NCBI GenBank assembly: GCA_025890175.1
Contig: JANPYM010000006.1
Coordinates: 776,376-840,375 of the forward strand
Source of the DNA: Ciborinia camelliae
Lineage: Eukaryota; Ascomycota; Leotiomycetes; Helotiales; Sclerotiniaceae
DNA: 64,000 nt
Direction: 5' to 3'
The translations under genes were made by a program, and so were the position numbers. Positions 22,071-32,800 of the stretch are shown here, in pieces; within the stretch, counting starts at the first letter, position 1; every line of letters starts with the position of its first letter. Below the pieces are notes generated by a model. The model searched no databases and was not told the DNA's origin. It saw only the letters and a list, made by a program, of their open reading frames with translations.

Positions 22071-23959
22071 AGGTACCGGAATTATATTCTGTTGAGTATG
22101 AAAATGGGATGAGAATGAGAATAGGATGAGAAATAGGATGAGAATGACAATGAGAATGAGAATGGTACGATAACTTGCGACGGTGATGGTGACGGTGATG
22201 GTGATAATTGATTCGTAGAAGGTTTTCTAGAGAATACACCTTCATGAATAATATCGGAAGAGAAAAGAAGAAGATGGCGCTACGCTACGGCGGGTAGCCT
22301 CACCCGCTTACCCGCTTACCCGTTATCTAGGTACCTATTAATGGAATGATATCTGGCGATCTAATTGGTTGGATGAAAAAAGGAAGGACCCGTTAGAAAC
22401 CATTCTAGACAAGGCTGAGAATGAAGTGAAGTGAAGTAAAGTGAAGTGAGAAGTGAGAAGATAAAATTAAATTCATAAAAAATTCAATTCCATAGATCAC
22501 ATCATATTATACTTATGATACATATATACATACATAGTAACTCAAGGTACTTTTAATCTAGGTATATATATGTACACAGCATTAATAACATTCATTCGTA
22601 AATATCTTCATCATTATTATTATTATGGCATTGAAATTCAAAGAAAAGAAAGTTATGTCTACTAACGGGTATTATGTAGGTACAGAACTACCTAGGATCG
22701 GTACCTTACCTTACCTACCCATTATTTTCATCAAGGTGTTCATATTTATTGTTATTATTATGATTTCATATTATCATTATTATGGATTACCTAGTATTAC
22801 TGTCCTGTACCAAGGACCAAGATATTTGAACACAAATCAAATTACCGGTCAGATAGCTTCTCGAATCTCGACCACCTGCCAAAAAAATGGTTAACCAATC
22901 CAAACCCTGGTTGAAATCCACTTTTCCATAATAAATTGGGTCACGCTGATCTGTCTACCCATAAGCTCAAATGTCAAGATGAACCTTGAAAATCAACTCT
23001 AATCAAGACTCTTCATTTAATTCGCTGATTCACCATTTGGAACTCGACCTAGGTATTATGAACGCTTTAAGCCGGAGCTACCTATACCTACTACCGGTAC
23101 TAACTCTCCTTTCGCAAGGCTTAAATTTAAATTTATTTGATTTATCCCGAATTCCCTACTCTCCTCCCCAGCCCATAGTCCAGGTCAAAAGTAATCTGTA
23201 CCTATTACCACCTACCTACCCTCCTACCTGTATCTACCTACCTATCTACCTTACCCACCGCCGTTCTCTCCGATGTATGTAGAATCAATATAGCTTCGTT
23301 TTTTATTTATTCTTCTTTCATTATTCTAACTTACTACTTACTTTCAACTTCTAAACTTCCCAATCTCCACTTCACACACTTCACACACTCCACATAGAGA
23401 GACGAAAGGAAAGGAAAGAATCGTGTTTGACTTGTCCTCTTCTCCTTCAATGAGGTGGTCATAAAAGTCTCAGTGCCATCGTTCACCACCATCTTCGATT
23501 ATCTTCCTTACTTTTTTTTTACTTCTTCAATTCCAATTTTTACACGATTGGATTAATTATCGGTACAGGTACAATTGCCGTTGTGTCTCTGTTTGACACT
23601 GCCGCACTGCAGACGCACGTTCATCCACTACATTCACAACAGAAAGTCTCTCCTATTTTCCTATCAATCACCAAAGAGGTCTTTTAAGGATCTCCAGGGC
23701 TACTCTGCAATTAAGATTTCATTCGAAAAACGTTTTAATTTGGAATTGTCATACCTGAAAGGATACGAACGACTTTTTATTCGCCAATCCAATTCGAAGA
23801 GATTGAGGCAACTTCCAGAATCCATACCAATTATAATCCAGTTTCGATAAAGAAGATTCTGATTGATTGGAGATATTCTATTAGGAAGAGTGAATTATTT
23901 CTAGGTGGGAGGTTGTCTCAGGCAGACCTTGAGGGAAAAGTGCAGGTGTTGGAATCAGA
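22071..23959. other. Divergent intergenic region
   Basis: Lies between the phosphoesterase start and the CaaX-protein start. It holds GAATGAGAATG-type repeats (22095-22160), several TACCTA/TAGGTA clusters (22320-22340, 22676-22725, 23046-23060, 23075-23100, 23200-23260), a T8 tract and likely 5' UTR of the downstream gene. No supported gene. Confidence 0.5.
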
Positions 23960-25658
23960 ATGGCAACGATCTCTACATCTCAAGCCCACACCAGCTTGAC
24001 ACCACCAAGTAGTTCCCACGGTGAAGATTCTTGGAATTATTCCGTACCAGCTCATGTAGAGGTAATCCATCTTGGAATTTCTTTTCCCTCTCGAAAATCT
24101 ATCATGCTAATTAAAGTTTGTACAGCCCACCTCACCTTCTACTGCCGACTATTATACTCAACAAATCTCTCAACCGAATGGTTACGCATTACATTCAACT
24201 ACAGATTCATTCGGTCCTCGTCTTACTCACGATCACAATCATCTGGTTCCAGTTCAGGCAAATGAATTAAATCGACAGCATAGTGATATCAGCGACACTC
24301 CTAGCGCTCCTGATAGTTTACTGGGCCTATATGGAAATAAAAGTGGTCAAGGTATGGATTCTGGGGAGAAGAAAGTTGTGAATGGTGGGAATTATGAGAT
24401 GGAGAATACGGAACATTCAAGATGGATTCATAGAGATAAATTGGCTCTGATTGAGAATGAGGAATTACAAGCAGCTGGAATACCAATCCCACGACCAAGG
24501 ACAGGAAGCAAATCTAGTCGGAGGGATCGTAGTCAAGATCATGGTAATGGTATCAGAAGTGATGGACAAAAACGACAAAAGATGGGCTCAAACTCGATTG
24601 GGGATATTGATGGATCCAATGTTTGGGATTTACGATTACCTGAAGAATCTGCTGGAGACCTTGGGACGAAAGGTATATCCAAGATACCAATTTCGAAATC
24701 GAGTCCTTTACCAATACCGATCGATTACCTTGAACGAGATACACCTATACCTAGGAAAGTTAGTGGGAACTGGTATGATGAAGATGATCCATTATCATTT
24801 AAGCAAGCAAGAAGTCGAAGTCATAGTATTAAAAGTTCTCTCATGCTTGATGATGCTGGAACAACTTCAAATGTCCCAATGCCAACTCCTGCTAGAGTAT
24901 CACCTACACCTCAACCAGCTCGAATATCACCTACTCCTCGAGCATCACCATCGGAAAAATCTCCTACCAAAAAGACAACAGCGAGGAAAGGATCTATTGG
25001 TGCAAATGTTATACTTCCTGGAAGTCGACAAACATCAGCTCAAAGACAAAAACAAAAGCAAGGGACGAATGCGCCAGAGATACGACCAAAAACTCGTTCA
25101 GGTGATGTATCAAAACGACCTGAAGGTGATCCACCTTGGTTAGCTACCATGTATAAACCGGATCCTCGATTACCACCTGATCAACAAGTAATTCCAACTC
25201 ACGCGAAACGTATGCAACAAGAACAATGGGAGAAGGAGGGTAAATATGGAAATGTTTACGATACAGAATTTAGGCCATTAAATCAACAAGAACACAGACC
25301 ACGACCAGATTCTTTTTCACCTTCACCAGATGGACCAGAGGAACTAGAGGAACCAGAGGAACCAAAATTGGAAGAATTAGCTTCGGAATGGCCATTAACC
25401 AGTCCACAATCACCTACAGCACCAATGTCACCAATGTCACCAGTTTCTCCAACTACACCCGTTTTTGCAATGACTCCAAAATCACCAACATTAAGTGTAG
25501 GTGGAAGATCACAAACGGAGAGGGCTTCAAGTTATAGTACAATGCCTAAAATTGCAACTGGAAAACCTCAAGGTGTCAATATACCAGATCCAAAACCAAC
25601 AATTCGTGTTCAAGATTCTTCTGATTCAAAGAAGTGTGGTTGTTGCGTTATTATGTAA
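23960..25658 (+). CDS. Disordered protein with C-terminal CaaX box (prenylated, membrane-anchored)
   Basis: Two exons, 23960-24061 and 24126-25658, give 544 residues. The 64-bp intron runs from GTAATC to TGTACAG, with GCTAAT as branch site. The protein is Ser/Pro/Arg-rich, with SPTPQPARISPTPRASPSEKS repeats and TAPMSPMSPVSPTTP repeats near residue 470. One compact segment, PPWLATMYKPDPRLPPDQQ and HAKRMQQEQWEKEGKYGNVYD, looks ordered and conserved. The protein ends KKCGCCVIM. CVIM (C541) is a textbook CaaX box predicting farnesylation (Met at the last position). Adjacent C538 and C540 could be palmitoylated. It is therefore probably attached to the plasma membrane or endomembranes. The family name is not recognised. 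Confidence 0.82.
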
Positions 25659-26660
25659 TTTTTTTCTGAGGACGGAATAAGGAATACGTTCTCTTTACCA
25701 ATACGGATTTTCTTTTGTGTGTAAATTGATCCTAAAGCATGAGAGCAAGTATTATGGAGTTATGGAGTGGAAGGATTCTTTGAATTGAAGACTAGGTCTG
25801 AGCGATCTCCAAATTTTCCTTTTTTATTCGTTGATAAACCAATACGAAGGGATTCATACTTGTTGAAACTTTCATCTGCATTAATTGTTTATTGAGATTC
25901 TCAGTGTGTGCTGGGCATACGATATAAATTACATTTCCTTGATTTCGATGGTGGAAGGGAAGGGAAGGGAAGGGAAGATGGAGGTGAAGATGAGGGATGA
26001 GGGTGAAGGGAAGGGAAGGGAGGAAAAGAAAGAATGAGATGAGAAGGAGGGGTAGCAGGGGACAGGGAAGGGGATAAGAGGATTGATGATGAATTTTATG
26101 ATTTTCCTACCACGCTCTCTCTCTCTCACGGAGAAAAATCTCCTCATTAATTTTTTTGTGCCTTTTATTGTTGGCAGGCAGCAAGGCAGGGGTGGTTTTC
26201 CTCTTTTTTTTTTTGTGTGTTTTTGTGTTTTGATTCCCCATAGCGATTTTTTTTTAGAGCGAAAATACGAAGATGCGGAGATGCGGAGATGCGGGGATGC
26301 GGAGGTGCGGAGATGCGATAGGGGCCGGTTTTATGTAATGGATGGTGTGTGTGTGTGTGTGGTTGGGGGTGGTTGGGAGAGGAGGGGAGAGGAGGGGAGA
26401 GGAGAGGTGGTATGGTATGGTAGAGGAGAGGAGAGGAGGGGAGATGGGAGATGGGAGAAACTAGTGGGGTAATTGTAGGAGGGATGGAAGTGCGGGTGAG
26501 ATGGAGGCAGATGGGAGAAGAGAGGAGGGAGAAGGGGGAGATGAGAGAGGTTAATTGGTAGAGAGAATGGATAATTTCAAAATGCTTGATGCCGATACCG
26601 ATACCTTGATGCGATACTATTGATGCGATACTATTGGTGCTACCTAGATACCTTACCTTA
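25659..26660. other. Gene-free purine-rich region with short tandem repeats
   Basis: After the CaaX gene 3' end come GGGAA-type purine runs (25955-26080), a 9-bp GATGCGGA repeat (about 26272-26318), GT repeats (26346-26361) and GGAGAGGAGG runs (26378-26460). No coding region is supported. Confidence 0.6.
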
Positions 26661-26678
26661 CCTACTTACCTATGCTAG

Positions 26679-26744
26679 CATGGATGGATGGATGGATGGA
26701 TGGATGGATGGATGGATGGATGGATGGATGGATGGATGGATGGA
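26679..26744. repeat. (ATGG)n microsatellite
   Basis: An uninterrupted tetranucleotide run of about 16 copies of ATGG, ending in TGGACGG. Both strands are open in all frames only because of the repeat, so the apparent reading frames are not genes. Confidence 0.95.
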
Positions 26745-26917
26745 CGGCTACTGCTACTGCAGTGTAGTGAATACTATTGTAAATACTATTGTAAATACAT
26801 GCGATACTTACACTTACACTTACAGTTTCTTTTTGTATTTGTTTTTTACACCACGGGGTGAGTGGGTGGGTGAGTGGGTACATGGTATAGATGGGTGGGT
26901 GGCTTGGTTGTAAAAAA

Positions 26918-27109
26918 TTTGGTTGTAGAGGTTTGGTTGTAGAGGTTTGGTTGTAGAGGTTTGGTTGTAGAGGTTTGGTTGTAGAGGTTTGGTTGTAGAG
27001 GTTTGGTTGTAGAGGTTTGGTTGTAGAGGTTTGGTTGTAGAGGTTTGGTTGTAGAGGTTTGGTTGTAGAGGTTTGGTTGTAGAGGTTTGGTTGTAGAGGT
27101 TTGGTTGTA
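26918..27109. repeat. 14-bp minisatellite TTTGGTTGTAGAGG
   Basis: Thirteen perfect copies of the 14-mer TTTGGTTGTAGAGG run from 26918 to 27099, followed by a partial copy. The unit is not a multiple of three and no gene uses it. The lack of divergence suggests recent expansion or ongoing homogenisation. GTAGAGG- and GTAGGGAGG-type runs continue to about 27190. Confidence 0.97.
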
Positions 27110-27260
27110 AGGGGTAAAGGGTAGAGGTAGAGGGTAGAGGTAGAGGGTAGAGGTAGGGAGGAGGTAGGGAGGGGGTAGGGAGGGGGGATTGGATTCGATT
27201 GGATTGGTGGGGGAGATAGAGGAGAGGGGAGAGGGAGAGGGGGGGAGAGGGGAGAGGGAG

Positions 27261-27350
27261 GGAGGGAGAGGGAGGGAGAGGGAGGGAGAGGGAGGGAGAG
27301 GGAGGGAGAGGGAGGGAGAGGGAGGGAGAGGGAGGGAGAGGGAGGGAGAG
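27261..27350. repeat. 10-bp purine minisatellite GGAGGGAGAG
   Basis: Nine perfect copies of GGAGGGAGAG lie within a larger G/A-only tract (about 27215-27375). The pure purine strand could form triplex or G-quadruplex structures. Confidence 0.95.
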
Positions 27351-27375
27351 GGGAGAGAGGGAGAGGAGGAGAGAG

Positions 27376-28712
27376 GTAGGTACGTAGGTCTAATAAGTAT
27401 CTACCAACGTACTTACTTAACGTAATCTATATCAACTAATATTTTGGACTAAGGTTGAGGTAGGTATCTAGGTATCTACCTACCTAGTAGCACTTTACTT
27501 ATATGCAATGCATGGATACATTGATATCACATTTCTTAGTTTTCTTGTTAGCCAGATAGCTAGCTAACACATCCATTCACTAACATCAATCTAGGTAATG
27601 TTAGATACCTAGGTACCTAGGCCTAGATATCTAGATGGCGGACGATCGATAACATAGATATGCAACAAAAGGTTTAGGAAGACGGGGATCACGTGGCGGG
27701 TATGGGACAGGGATTCTGCGGGATTCTGCGGGGATTGGATTGATGAATTGGGAAGGCGGTGGGGGGTTTGGTGGGGGTTAACGACTTGGGATTGGAATGA
27801 TGGATGGGTGCGATTAGAGAAGGGATATTGGAGGTGGGATATTGGACGGGGAGAGGGAGTATTTAATCAGACTTGCATTTTGGTAAGACTCGCATTTGTT
27901 AGGATTTGTCTCGCCTTGCTCTTGTACAATGGTAAGAGAGAGAGAGTTGAACATCCGCGTCCCCGATTGTATTTTGTATTGTCCCAACTCCTTTCACTCA
28001 ATATCCTTATTGGCTGGTTCGTGGTTTTATGGCGTTAAGGTTTAGTGGAGTATACTAGTATGGCATGACATGGTATGTCTTATAGGTTGGAGGGGCTGAG
28101 TGTCGGGCTGTTATGTGTTGGCTTGTTATATGCTGGCCTGTTGGAAGTGGTATTGTTATATATCTGGTTCTTATGCGTTTAAGGCTAGGAAGTTCTGCCT
28201 AGATCATCTCTTTTAAAGGAAGGGGGCTTGGGTAGAGAGGCCTGGTGGAGAGAATTTTGGTAGAGAGAGTCCTGGTAGAGTCCTGGTATACCATGTATAT
28301 ATTTTCTGCTTGGAGTCTTAGTTGTTGTATGAGAAGGAAGGAGGGAATGTAAGTTGCAGTCGTGGAGCTTGTTGTTGATTGTAGGCTGAAGGTATGGTAT
28401 CGTTAAGGTCGTTGAAAGTTTCTTCAGGTGTTGGAATTCTCGAGGTTATCCGAATACTTCCTTGGGAGATAGTACCTTGGTTAGCAAGTGTTATGTGCGT
28501 GTATCAAATCTATAGATTTGAAGTTTGAGATGGCTGTAGGTACAAGAAATGGGGGAGAATTCATATTCATGGGTTATGCTCATTTCATTTCTCACATACT
28601 ATTTGGCCTGGTATAAGATTACATCCATCAGCCCCTTATAAACCCCCTTCATTTCCATCTCCTTTTGCCAGCATTCCTCATCATCGTTTCAAGCCAATCG
28701 CTCACACAACAC
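27376..28712. other. Intergenic, TACCTAGGTA-rich
   Basis: A cluster of TAGGTA/TACCTA words occupies 27376-27490. An exact TACCTAGGTA lies at 27606-27615, inside the word GATACCTAGGTACCTAGG. No gene is supported. Confidence 0.5.
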
Positions 28713-28931
28713 TGTATGCGACCATATTCCTATCTTGTTTGCTTCAACCCTTACTGCCGTAAGCTGCGGTATCACCTAGTATCACTAGTATTATCTCCTT
28801 GCACCGTGTTTGTTTCGACAGTTGTAATCGTTGTGACCATATATGCTACAGTGATTGTAGTCCTTGCCCTTTCTTGGCTGGGGCGTGCTTCTGGGAGGTG
28901 CAGTTCGAGTTGGAAAAAGTTGAATGCTTGA
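28713..28931 (+). CDS. Possible small membrane protein (copy A of a local repeat)
   Basis: ATG at 28713 opens 72 codons. The C-terminal half is a single hydrophobic segment (VVIVVTIYATVIVVLALSWL) followed by a basic tail rich in Ser. The nucleotide sequence of this segment recurs diverged at about 30890-31025, which argues for a conserved element or gene relic. No signal for a longer gene was found. It could equally be a non-coding repeat that is open by chance. Confidence 0.3.
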   Translation, partial: CMRPYSYLVCFNPYCRKLRYHLVSLVLSPCTVFVSTVVIVVTIYATVIVVLALSWLGRASGRCSSSWKKLNA

Positions 28932-28945
28932 CGTAGCATATATCG
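28797..28945 (+). repeat. Direct repeat copy A
   Basis: Shares about 130 bp of clear similarity with copy B at 30880-31035, including TATATGCT(A/G)CAGTGATT, GTAGTCCTT-type, CCCTTTCTTGGCTGG and TTGAATGCTTGA blocks. The two copies flank the Arg/Ser-rich gene in the same orientation. Confidence 0.7.
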
Positions 28946-29470
28946 TAATCATGCCAATAAACGTAGCATGATTGGAGTGTTTGCCCTCTTTCTGAGATTC
29001 AAGTAGGTTCGAGAAGGTCTAGATGTATCTTGGAGATTTCAGTGAAGGGGGTGTAGATGCTTGCTTGCCTTTCGAGTACCATATTTTTTGTGACATTGTT
29101 ATTTTGCTACTACTGCAATGCGACTCTTTTTGCATTTTACACCTTGGGGTGGGTGATTGGAAGATAGGTAGCTTGGTTGGGTGGAGGGGGAGAGGAGAGA
29201 ATTGTGTAGACAGACAGCCATTCAAGAAATTAGATCAATACACACATAAGTATTGAGAAATTGAATCTCAGCCATTCATTCCCTCCGAAGAAATAATTTA
29301 ATTTTAATGCTTGCATGTATTTCCAGTGCTAGAATAATCGCGTTAAAATTAAATTTTAGGGCGGCGTTACCGGTTGCCGCGCGACCCTCAAAAATATTAT
29401 CTCTCACTTTCCGTAGATTCCTTCAACATCAACATCAATTTTATTGAAAAAAAAAAAGATTAAGTTGAAA

Positions 29471-30694
29471 ATGCCGCGCGAGAGGTCTCGATCCGAGGAT
29501 CGGCCTCTAATTCCAACCGATGAGCCACTGGATCTCAATGAGCTCCTGGTTTATAGAGTGCCTGCACGGTATGCATACCAATTGGGAACGCTTCCTTATG
29601 AGCCACAGCAGCAACAGATGCAGCGTGATCAAGGGGTTAGTAATTCTCAAGCACAATCAGACTCCAATGCTAGAAACATTGAAGAGATATCTGATGAAGA
29701 AAGAGCACGCTCTGCGATTCCAAAGAAGCTTAACAGTCCCACCAGAGGACGTAATGAGTTTCGAGGCCCAGCGAGTCCCATAAGAGGACGGTCTGCGAGT
29801 CCAGAGAATCTTGATAGTCCCAACAGAGGACGTACTGCAATGCCAAATGTGTTGTGTGCGAGCGATTCGCTGTCTCCAAAGCGTCGGTCAAAGCTTAACA
29901 GTCTCACCAGAGGACGCAATGAGTCTTATATGGCAACGCGGGCGCAAGACTTGGATGATCAAACAAGACAATCTGCCAAAACAATCGTTTATCAAGCAAC
30001 AAAAATTGCGGATCAAGCATCAGAAATTGCGGATCTAATATCAGAAAATGAGGATCAAGCATCAGAAATCGCTACCTTAAAAAGAAAGATTTCTGAGCTC
30101 TCAAGAGAAAAGAACTCCATCCATGAGCAGACGACAATTCAAACTCGTAGAGACAAACAAGAGTCTACCGCAAGAATGTCGAATTCCGAATCATCCATGG
30201 TTTCCAACTCGGTCTCCACCACCGGCAGATCTTCCACACATAAGAGAAGTTATGCCGAATTTTCTGAAGCGTCCACTGCGGGTAGAAGAACTTCCATAAA
30301 GAAGAGAAGCTCTGCCGAGTTTTCTGAAGCAGACCAAAGCAAGTCCGTAAGATCGTGGCAAAACTTTGTGGCTGCTAGGTCTTCCATCATGCAAAACTTG
30401 ATACCACATGGGGCCAATGATAACCCTACCGCATTTCAGGAGATATCTGAATGCTTCTTGACTGGTCGCTCCACCAATGCCTTCCAAAGTTTTTCAAAAA
30501 TTAACTCGGATTCATGGTATTGTTTAAGAGGGGTCCTTTCTCGTGGTCTGTTCTCTTGTAAGAAAATCGATGATCGCACAAGGAGATGTGAAATTTGCAC
30601 AGAAGCAGATGAATCATCTACCAAGAATTGCGTTCAGGTTAAGAGCTTTGGTTCGGTGGTTACTTTTCGGATAGTTGATACATCCGAGATGTAA
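29471..30694 (+). CDS. Arg/Ser-rich coiled-coil orphan protein
   Basis: Intronless, 407 residues from the ATG at 29471 (MPRERSRSEDRP); the frame is open slightly further up but without an ATG. The order is: an RS-type start; LLVYRVPARYAYQLG and a QQQQMQ run; repeated S(P/L)xRGR units (residues about 85-155); five clear heptads of the type IADQASE, IADLISE, NEDQASE, IATLKRK, ISELSRE (residues about 178-215), a coiled coil; a Ser-rich linker with two RSxAEFSEA repeats; and a C-terminal ordered domain (WQNFVAARSS to the end). That domain has WYCLRGVLSRGLFSC and CEIC, possibly metal-binding. The N-terminal layout matches the zinc-knuckle gene at 42673-44646, so they appear to be distant paralogues. 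Probably nuclear; function unknown. Confidence 0.7.
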   Translation: MPRERSRSEDRPLIPTDEPLDLNELLVYRVPARYAYQLGTLPYEPQQQQMQRDQGVSNSQAQSDSNARNIEEISDEERARSAIPKKLNSPTRGRNEFRGPASPIRGRSASPENLDSPNRGRTAMPNVLCASDSLSPKRRSKLNSLTRGRNESYMATRAQDLDDQTRQSAKTIVYQATKIADQASEIADLISENEDQASEIATLKRKISELSREKNSIHEQTTIQTRRDKQESTARMSNSESSMVSNSVSTTGRSSTHKRSYAEFSEASTAGRRTSIKKRSSAEFSEADQSKSVRSWQNFVAARSSIMQNLIPHGANDNPTAFQEISECFLTGRSTNAFQSFSKINSDSWYCLRGVLSRGLFSCKKIDDRTRRCEICTEADESSTKNCVQVKSFGSVVTFRIVDTSEM

Positions 30695-31168
30695 TCTGCT
30701 TCCGAGAACTTGGGGGTGTGGGGGGAAAGGGGAAGGGAAGGTGCGGGATTAGGAAAGTACTCGTGGGTGCCAGTGTCGGAGGGGAGGGGCAGGTGTGGAT
30801 TAAGGAAGAGTACACAGTACTGAATATAATGGCATTGAACTTCGCAGATACTACTCTTCTCCCGATCTACTCGGTTCATGGAATTACTGCTTTGGTGACC
30901 CTGTGATCATCGTCGTGATCGTATATGCTGCAGTGATTATAGTCCTTACCCTTTCTTGGCTGGAGAATATTTCTGGGAGGTTTAGTTCTATCTTGAAGGT
31001 CCGAGTTGGAGAAATTTGAATGCTTGATATTACATATTTCACATTCATGACCGTACATGCTCTAGTGATCGCAGTATTTCAGTATTTTAAGTCCACAGGC
31101 GGTTTTAACAATGTATGAGGCATGCCATGCACTTAGATGCCCGTTTTCGCATTCAACTATAGAAATCA
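30695..31168. repeat. Direct repeat copy B, with relics of a membrane-peptide gene
   Basis: Copy B of the repeat (30880-31035) reads, without an ATG, GDPVIIVVIVYAAVIIVLTL followed by SWLENISGRFSS and a TGA, close to the hydrophobic peptide of copy A. A third, shorter echo (GACCGTACATGCTCTAGTGAT) is at about 31050-31075. The upstream 30705-30795 part is G-rich. Interpreted as decayed duplicates of a small membrane-protein gene. Confidence 0.5.
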
Positions 31169-31483
31169 ATGGGAAATGCCCATATTTGGATTGGAAGAGT
31201 TATTCTCCCCGGAGCCTGGACGAATGTAATTGCGGGCTTGGATCTCAGTGATCATATGATAAACCTGAAATTTGGGTTTGCTATTGTCTCTGCCTTCAAT
31301 ACGTTTGGACTTAGTTTTACCATCTATAGGTATGCTATTTGCAAACCACCTGGAACAAATCTCAAAATTCCTTGGGTTAAAGTGACAAAAGGAGACGAAT
31401 GGGTGGATGGTGGGATGGCGAACTCAGGGTCCTATTTCGCATTGGATGATGAAGACGACGATGATGAGAGCTCAGAGCAATAG
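31169..31483 (+). CDS. Possible small membrane protein with acidic tail
   Basis: 104 codons from an ATG at 31169. It has a hydrophobic stretch (FGFAIVSAFNTFGLSFTIY), a middle block with PPGTNLKIPWVKVTKGDEW and a very acidic end (LDDEDDDDESSEQ). The composition is protein-like and the stop is well placed, but no family is recognised and there is no independent support. It lies next to membrane-peptide relics and may belong to the same history. Confidence 0.35.
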   Translation: MGNAHIWIGRVILPGAWTNVIAGLDLSDHMINLKFGFAIVSAFNTFGLSFTIYRYAICKPPGTNLKIPWVKVTKGDEWVDGGMANSGSYFALDDEDDDDESSEQ

Positions 31484-31984
31484 AGGACTTCGCCCTAAAT
31501 TTTGTGCAGCTGCAAATACTGTATATCCAGTCACAGCATTCGAATTTGAACTCCGTACCGAGGTAGGTACTGTCTTCCAGGTTGTCATATGGCCAAAATT
31601 ATGACACACCCCTTTTATTCCTCAATTAACCCAATCATTCTGCCTGCCTATACAAAATAATCGTTGCGGTATAACATAATTTTGAGCAAGTACAGTCAAC
31701 CCGCGATTATATCACTTGCCAGATCATGTGATTACGTAGATTAATCTACAGCAGTTATTCGATTCCCGGGAACCCTTACACTATGTTTGTTTCAGACAAA
31801 AGCATGTACGATTAGGTATTATAACATCAGTCAAAATAAAGTAGTAGAATATCTAGGTATTTGTCTAGACTCTAGAGTAAAAGGTAAGATTGCTCAAAAC
31901 AAGCAAAAGTGAGTCGATAACCCACGATTTTTCACACACGTCACGTCAGCATATGGAAATAGCTTCACGTATCAGCAATCAGAT

Positions 31985-32090
31985 AAAAGAACTATGCTGA
32001 AGGGGAAAGGATCCTCCTCAAGGGACGACCTTAGAAGGTGCGATCACGTGACCACCACATGGCATTCCCTAGGCAGGGGGGCCTAGGCTC
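31985..32090 (-). repeat. Dispersed repeat, copy 1 (inverted relative to copy 2)
   Basis: The reverse complement matches 39050-39165 over about 110 bp with roughly 70% identity by eye. Shared words include CCTGCCTAG, GCCATGT, TCACGTGAT and CATAGTTCT. Both copies contain the CACGTGA E-box-like core. Confidence 0.55.
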
Positions 32091-32126
32091 GTTTAAAAGT
32101 TCATATGCCGAATTCGATTTCAGGCT

Positions 32127-32800
32127 CGAATATAAAGTCATAGCTAAATTTCCAGGGTTGGGCAAAGGGTAGGGTATACCCGGGGGGATCCGGGGTAAAG
32201 CCCAACGGGTTAACGATCTTGCTTCTCTTTTACAGGGTAGGGTAACCACCCCGTAAAGTGCTTTGGGCATTTGGGGAACATGTTGGTATAGATTAGGTGA
32301 TTGTTTAATATAATTGTTCAAAGTTGAGGAAGGGGGAAGGGGGGAAGAGGGGGAAGTGGAAAGATAAGAGGGAAGGGGGAGAGAAAGAAGTGGAAGAGGT
32401 GGAAAGAAAAAGAAGTGGAAGAGGTGGAAAGAAAGTGGAAGAGAGGGAGACGGGCAAGTGGAAGGATAAGGGAGAACGGTGAGAGAAAGAAGTGGAAGAG
32501 GTGAAGGTTAGAATCTGCCATCTAATGATTTTAATTTTTTGGTACAATTGAGAATAACCTCAACTTTGGATGACTAGAAGACTAGATGAGATGATTATAT
32601 GGTATATATCTGTGGATACTCTGGATACCCACGAGTTTAACAGGGTAGCCACTCTGGATACCCACGAGTTTTACAGGGTAGCCACCCCGTAGAATCCAAC
32701 GGGGTGGGGTAAACCACCCGGAGAGGTGGAATCCCCCGGATAGGGTACAACCGTACCAGTGCCCAAGCTTGTAAAGTTCCAAATATAAAGTCCGAGTCCG
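32127..32800. repeat. Complex of GC-rich local repeats
   Basis: A unit GGATACCCACGAGTTT plus ACAGGGTAGCCAC is tandemly duplicated at 32624-32690. A related TTTTACAGGGTAGGGTAACC plus ACCCCGTA block lies at 32229-32255. AATATAAAGTC occurs near both ends (about 32127 and 32780). The blocks are GC-richer than their surroundings and look like fragments of one repeated element. Confidence 0.45.
32322..32512 (+). repeat. 190-bp almost pure purine tract
   Basis: The plus strand is nearly only G and A, with three copies of GAAGTGGAAGAGGT-type units. A second such tract of about 100 bp is at 38376-38485. Non-coding. Confidence 0.85.

Noticed and set aside
26918..27109. CRISPR-like array
   Set aside because: Head-to-tail 14-mers without spacers, in a eukaryotic genome; a plain minisatellite.
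26620..27425. Long open frames rich in MDGW, IHPS and EGGR repeats
   Set aside because: Produced by the ATGG and purine minisatellites; no sequence outside the repeats looks coding.
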